A model generated the notes under the pieces. It saw only the letters and a program-made list of their open reading frames with translations. It made no database searches and was not told the DNA's origin. From assembly GCA_903912585.1 (NCBI GenBank), contig CAIWHY010000497.1, positions 1-14,597 on the forward strand: a DNA stretch of 14,597 bases, given 5' to 3'. The position numbers and the translations under genes were made by a program. The first letter of the stretch is position 1; the number at the start of each line of letters is the position of its first letter. This document shows positions 12,000 through 14,597 of the stretch, in pieces. This stretch comes from an uncultured Thermoleophilia bacterium (GTDB lineage Bacteria > Actinomycetota > Thermoleophilia > UBA2241).

Positions 12000-13109
12000 G
12001 TGATCCTTGGGCGCACACCAGTGGGGCCGGGCAAGGCCGAGGACGCAGCAGCCCTGCTGCGGAGTCAGGGCGGCTTCATCCCCCAGTGGTCGTCGGCGTG
12101 GCGCCTCGGCGAGCTGTTCCTCTTCGCCGACAAGCTCGCCTTCGCGCAGCCGGGCAAACCACGCTTCGAGCTGTCGCTGGCGGCCGTCACCGACGTCGCC
12201 ATGGAGCGTCGCAAGTTCATCCTGCTGCACAAGGACGTGGTCAGGCTCACCTACGTCATGCCCAATCAGAAGCGCCCGCGCCTGGCCTGGCTCATCACCG
12301 CGGACGCGGGCCGATGGTTCGACGAGATCATGACGCTGACCAGAGACGGCCGGGCGGCCGCCGCGAAAGCCGCCGCGCGGGTACCGGGCACGAGCGGCGG
12401 GCAGCCTGCCCGCGCCTCGCGCGTGGCCCCGCGGCCGGCCTCCGGCGCTGAGCTCATGAAGGTCCGCGAAGATCAGGTCGAGGAGCTGGCGGCCACGCTG
12501 AGCCCGGCCGGGGTGCGCATCCTGTGGCATCTGTGGGAGCGGCGTCACGCCGCCATCAAGGAACTGGCCCAGGTGGCCGACTCGCGTTCGCACATGGAAG
12601 TGCTGACCTTGCTGCGCGAGGGCATCAACGGCGCCGCGCAGCGCTTGTTCGGCCATCCCGTGCTGGAGTTCAAGGAGCGCGGCCTGGACCCGGTGAGCGG
12701 GTATGCGGTCACGTTCGAGTGGTGGCTCGAGCGCGCCGACGAGCCCGGGCCTGACGGCGATGCGGTGGCGGTCCGCCCCGACGCCGTGGGTGCGGTCGCA
12801 GCGGATCCGGTGGCCGCCGAGCCGGCGCCGTTCGCACTCGACGCGGCCGAGCCGTTCGTGGAGATCCACGACGAAGGCGGGACGCTGGTGGTCGTGGTCA
12901 TGGGGCCGGGGGTCGGCGCGGAGACGGTCAGAGAGCCTCGGGTGCAGGACGGCGACACGCTCGTCGTGGCGCTGCAGACGGGCGCCGGACGGCGACAGCT
13001 CAGCGTGCGTCTGCCGTGCGCCGTGCGGGAGGCGCCGGCGACGGCGACAAGTGCGAACGGTGTGGCGAGCCTCACCTTGGTCAAACAAACCCGAGAGGAA
13101 GGGCGATGA
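12000..13109 (+). CDS. Three-part protein: GRAM/PH-like, winged-helix-like and Hsp20-like domains
   Basis: 369 residues from GTG 12000, which follows the gvpK TGA with no gap; AGGGAAG at 11988-11994 is the ribosome site. Residues ~25-115 (W-R-L-G-E-L-F-L-F-A-D-K-L-A-F, then a strand with K-F-I-L-L-H-K-D-V, ending in a W-x-x-E helix) match the GRAM-like units of the gene at 10660. An Ala/Pro/Arg linker follows. Residues ~155-245 look like a winged helix (V-R-I-L-W-H-L-W-E-R-R-H, A-A-I-K-E-L-A-Q-V, a third helix, then the hairpin VLEFKERG...VTFEWW). After a second Ala/Pro linker, ~285-362 resembles an alpha-crystallin sheet: PFVEIHDEGGTLVVVVMGPG, R-x-Q-L-S-V-R-L-P and a final S-A-N-G-V-A-S-L-T-L-V-K like the NGILEL signature. 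Function unknown; perhaps a holdase with a docking domain. The winged helix may contact protein rather than DNA. Confidence 0.8.
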   Translation: MILGRTPVGPGKAEDAAALLRSQGGFIPQWSSAWRLGELFLFADKLAFAQPGKPRFELSLAAVTDVAMERRKFILLHKDVVRLTYVMPNQKRPRLAWLITADAGRWFDEIMTLTRDGRAAAAKAAARVPGTSGGQPARASRVAPRPASGAELMKVREDQVEELAATLSPAGVRILWHLWERRHAAIKELAQVADSRSHMEVLTLLREGINGAAQRLFGHPVLEFKERGLDPVSGYAVTFEWWLERADEPGPDGDAVAVRPDAVGAVAADPVAAEPAPFALDAAEPFVEIHDEGGTLVVVVMGPGVGAETVREPRVQDGDTLVVALQTGAGRRQLSVRLPCAVREAPATATSANGVASLTLVKQTREEGR

Positions 13110-13927
13110 GCATGGCGGCGGACGCAGCGGAGGCGCAGGATCTGGTGGCTCGGTACGTGTACTGCGTCGTACTGGGTGAGGTCGGCGACTGGGAGCTGCG
13201 CGGCCTGGACGAGCGGCCGGTGCGCGCCATCTGCGCCGCCGGCATCACCGCCCTCGTGCACGACTGCCCTGCCGTGCCCTACCAGGGCGACGACGCCGAA
13301 CGAGTCAAGGTGTGGGTGCTCGCCCACAGCGACGTGGTCGACGCCGCCTGGGAGCGCACCGGCACCGTCCTGCCGATGAGCTTCGACCGCATCGTCCGCC
13401 CGGGGGACGGCCTGGACGCCGACGAGCAGGTGGCGCGCTGGCTGACCGCGGAGGGCGACGGCTTCAGGGCCACGCTCGAGCGCCTGCGCGGCAAAGTGGA
13501 GCTCGGCGTGCAGCTGCTGTGGGAGCCGCGCGTGATCGCCGAAGGCGTGGCCGCGAGCGACGCCGAGATCCAGGCGCTGCAAGCGGACGTGGCCGGCAAG
13601 TCCAAGGGCGCCGCCTACTTCGCGCAGCAGAAGATCGAGCGCGCCCTGCGGCAGGCGCTGACGGCGAGGGCCGAAGCGGACTACCGCCGCTGGTTCGAGC
13701 AGATCACGGCTCTCTTCCCGGAGGTTTGCGTCAACGAGCTCAAGAAGGTGCCGCAGCGCCAGATGATCCTCAACCTCTCGGTGCTCGCCCCCCGGGAGCG
13801 CGTCGCCGAACTGGGCGCCGTGCTCACGGGCTTCCAGAGTGACGGGGTCGAAGTGCGCTTCACCGGACCCTGGCCGCCATACAGCTTCGTGCGCCCCTCC
13901 CCGGCCGAGCCGGAGCCTCAGGCGTAG
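13106..13927 (+). CDS. gvpF/L: GvpF/GvpL family gas vesicle protein, copy 3
   Basis: 273 residues from ATG 13106, which overlaps the previous stop (ATGA) and has GAGGAAGGG at 13095-13103. An upstream in-frame ATG at 13016 is rejected because it lies within the preceding gene and lacks a ribosome site. Landmarks: RYVYCVVLG (16-24), AAGITALVHD (~44-53), a diverged signature LPMSFDRI at 89-96 (the usual Arg-Phe is Ser-Phe), QMILNLSVL, and G-P-W-P-P-Y-S-F close to the C-terminus. It is the most diverged of the three copies and has a longer middle helix region (QQKIERALRQALTARAEADY). It has no J domain. It is the last gene of the plus-strand run and ends ten bases into the convergent ArsA-like gene. 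Multiple GvpF/L paralogues per cluster are normal and may play distinct roles in the same complex. Confidence 0.94.
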   Translation: MSMAADAAEAQDLVARYVYCVVLGEVGDWELRGLDERPVRAICAAGITALVHDCPAVPYQGDDAERVKVWVLAHSDVVDAAWERTGTVLPMSFDRIVRPGDGLDADEQVARWLTAEGDGFRATLERLRGKVELGVQLLWEPRVIAEGVAASDAEIQALQADVAGKSKGAAYFAQQKIERALRQALTARAEADYRRWFEQITALFPEVCVNELKKVPQRQMILNLSVLAPRERVAELGAVLTGFQSDGVEVRFTGPWPPYSFVRPSPAEPEPQA

Positions 13928-14597
13928 ATCAGGCGCGCCAGCCGGTCGAGCGCCTCCACGCCGCGGGGCTCAAAGGGCAACGCCGGCAGGCGCACGCAGC
14001 TGGGCCCCAGCGTCTCGATCTCCCTCAGGCATGACAGCTGCTCCTCGCACACGGCGGCGCAGAACGCGCACGCGCCGGGCGCGGCGACCATGTTGGCCAC
14101 GACCCACGAACAGCGGACCGGGATGCCGGCCAGGCTGTCGAGGAGCCGGCGGGTCTCCTGCGCGGCCAGCGCCTCGGGGATGGTCACGGCCACGAGCTGG
14201 CACTGCTCCCCGTCGCTGAGGAGTTGCTGCACCTGGCGGAGCTGCTTCGACTTCTGCCGCAGGAGCTCTCCGGCGCGGGCCAGCGAGAACACGTTCTGGT
14301 ACTTGAGCAGCACCCGGAACAGCGCCGTGAACCAGTGCCTGACCAGCGCCGGCGTCTGCAGCAGGCGCAGGGCGTGGCCGGTCGGCGCCAGATCGAGGAC
14401 GTAGGCGGCGTAGCGGCCCTCGCGGACCAGATCCATGAGCTTCATGAGTGCCATGAGCTCGTCGAGGCCGGGTGGGGCCAGGGAGATGAGCTCCTCCATG
14501 ACCCGGCGATCGAAGGCGATCTCGAGGTCGCCGCCGGCGCCGAAGGCGGCGAACGCCTCCCGCATCTCGCCGGCACAGAGTCCACTGACCTCGGCAA
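13918..14597 (-). CDS. ArsA/Get3-type ATPase, C-terminal part (5' end beyond the window)
   Basis: The minus-strand frame is open at the right edge and ends at a TGA read at 13918-13920. A Met codon lies at 14565, but in-frame coding continues beyond it to the edge, and the essential P-loop of this family is not seen, so the N-terminal part lies outside. Visible features: YVLDLAPTGHALRLLQTP at about 14353-14406 matches the D-x-A-P-T-G-H-T-L-R switch-II motif of ArsA/Get3; VVANMV (~14086-14103) sits where the base-binding 'N-x-x' segment is found; then CAFC at 14059-14070 with two more cysteines (C173, C179 counting from that Met), resembling the zinc-binding CxxC of Get3. Get3 delivers tail-anchored membrane proteins; bacterial relatives pump arsenite or do other targeting. 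No arsenic genes are visible. Convergent orientation and a ten-base overlap with the cluster make a functional link uncertain. Confidence 0.82.
   Translation of the reverse strand, partial: AEVSGLCAGEMREAFAAFGAGGDLEIAFDRRVMEELISLAPPGLDELMALMKLMDLVREGRYAAYVLDLAPTGHALRLLQTPALVRHWFTALFRVLLKYQNVFSLARAGELLRQKSKQLRQVQQLLSDGEQCQLVAVTIPEALAAQETRRLLDSLAGIPVRCSWVVANMVAAPGACAFCAAVCEEQLSCLREIETLGPSCVRLPALPFEPRGVEALDRLARLIYA

Noticed and set aside
13016..13105. N-terminal extension of GvpF/L copy 3 from ATG 13016
   Set aside because: It would overlap the preceding gene by about 90 bases without a ribosome site; ATG 13106 has GAGGAAGGG and a stop overlap.
1..14597. tRNA, rRNA, CRISPR array, insertion sequence or att site
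   Set aside because: I looked for cloverleaf-like segments, regularly spaced repeats, transposase motifs and terminal inverted repeats and saw none.

Overview
This window is a nearly complete gas vesicle (gvp) gene cluster from a GC-rich bacterium. The start codons (many GTG), the Shine-Dalgarno sites (AAGGAGG, GGGAGG) and the gene content fit a bacterium such as an actinobacterium or chloroflexotan; the sequence alone does not settle the phylum. Seventeen same-direction genes run from 509 to 13927 with tiny gaps or 1-8 base overlaps, so they look like one translationally coupled transcription unit.

Layout: (a) 2-274, the 3' end of an upstream gene ending in a helix-hairpin-helix-like domain. 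(b) 275-508, a non-coding leader with several strong hairpins and a short inverted repeat, the only sizeable gap and the likely site of cluster control. (c) 509-3105, a protein with an AbrB-like N-terminus, the AAA+ ATPase GvpN, and two related coiled-coil proteins, the second with a histone-H1-like Ala/Lys tail. (d) 3131-6126, an Hsp20-type GvpH, a large unknown protein with an HEHAH zinc-peptidase-like motif, GvpF/L copy 1, GvpG and GvpO. (e) 6197-6980, two tandem proteins made almost wholly of six DnaJ-type CxxCxGxG zinc-finger repeats with no J domain. (f) 7052-10233, a Cdc48/p97/VAT-type double AAA+ ATPase, then GvpF/L copy 2 carrying a C-terminal J domain with an HPD motif. (g) 10266-13927, a GvpA-family protein ending in a zinc ribbon, a GvpA-family protein fused to two GRAM/PH-like domains, GvpK, a GRAM-like/winged-helix/Hsp20-like fusion, and GvpF/L copy 3. 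(h) 13918-14597 on the minus strand, the C-terminal part of an ArsA/Get3-type ATPase, convergent with and overlapping the cluster by ten bases.

How the genes may work together: gas vesicles are protein-walled gas compartments built from the very hydrophobic, aggregation-prone GvpA. Known accessory proteins are present here (GvpN, GvpF/L x3, GvpG, GvpO, GvpK, GvpH, GvpA/J-type nucleators). The unusual part is how much of the remainder resembles protein-quality-control machinery: two small-heat-shock domains, a J domain grafted to GvpF/L, two free-standing DnaJ zinc-finger proteins, a Cdc48-type unfoldase and a neighbouring Get3-type ATPase. I infer a dedicated chaperone/unfoldase system for handling GvpA. 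The GRAM-like domains on a GvpA-family protein and on its neighbour suggest a further, possibly membrane- or shell-binding, module. No stand-alone canonical GvpA shell gene of about 70 residues is visible, so the main shell gene probably lies outside the window.
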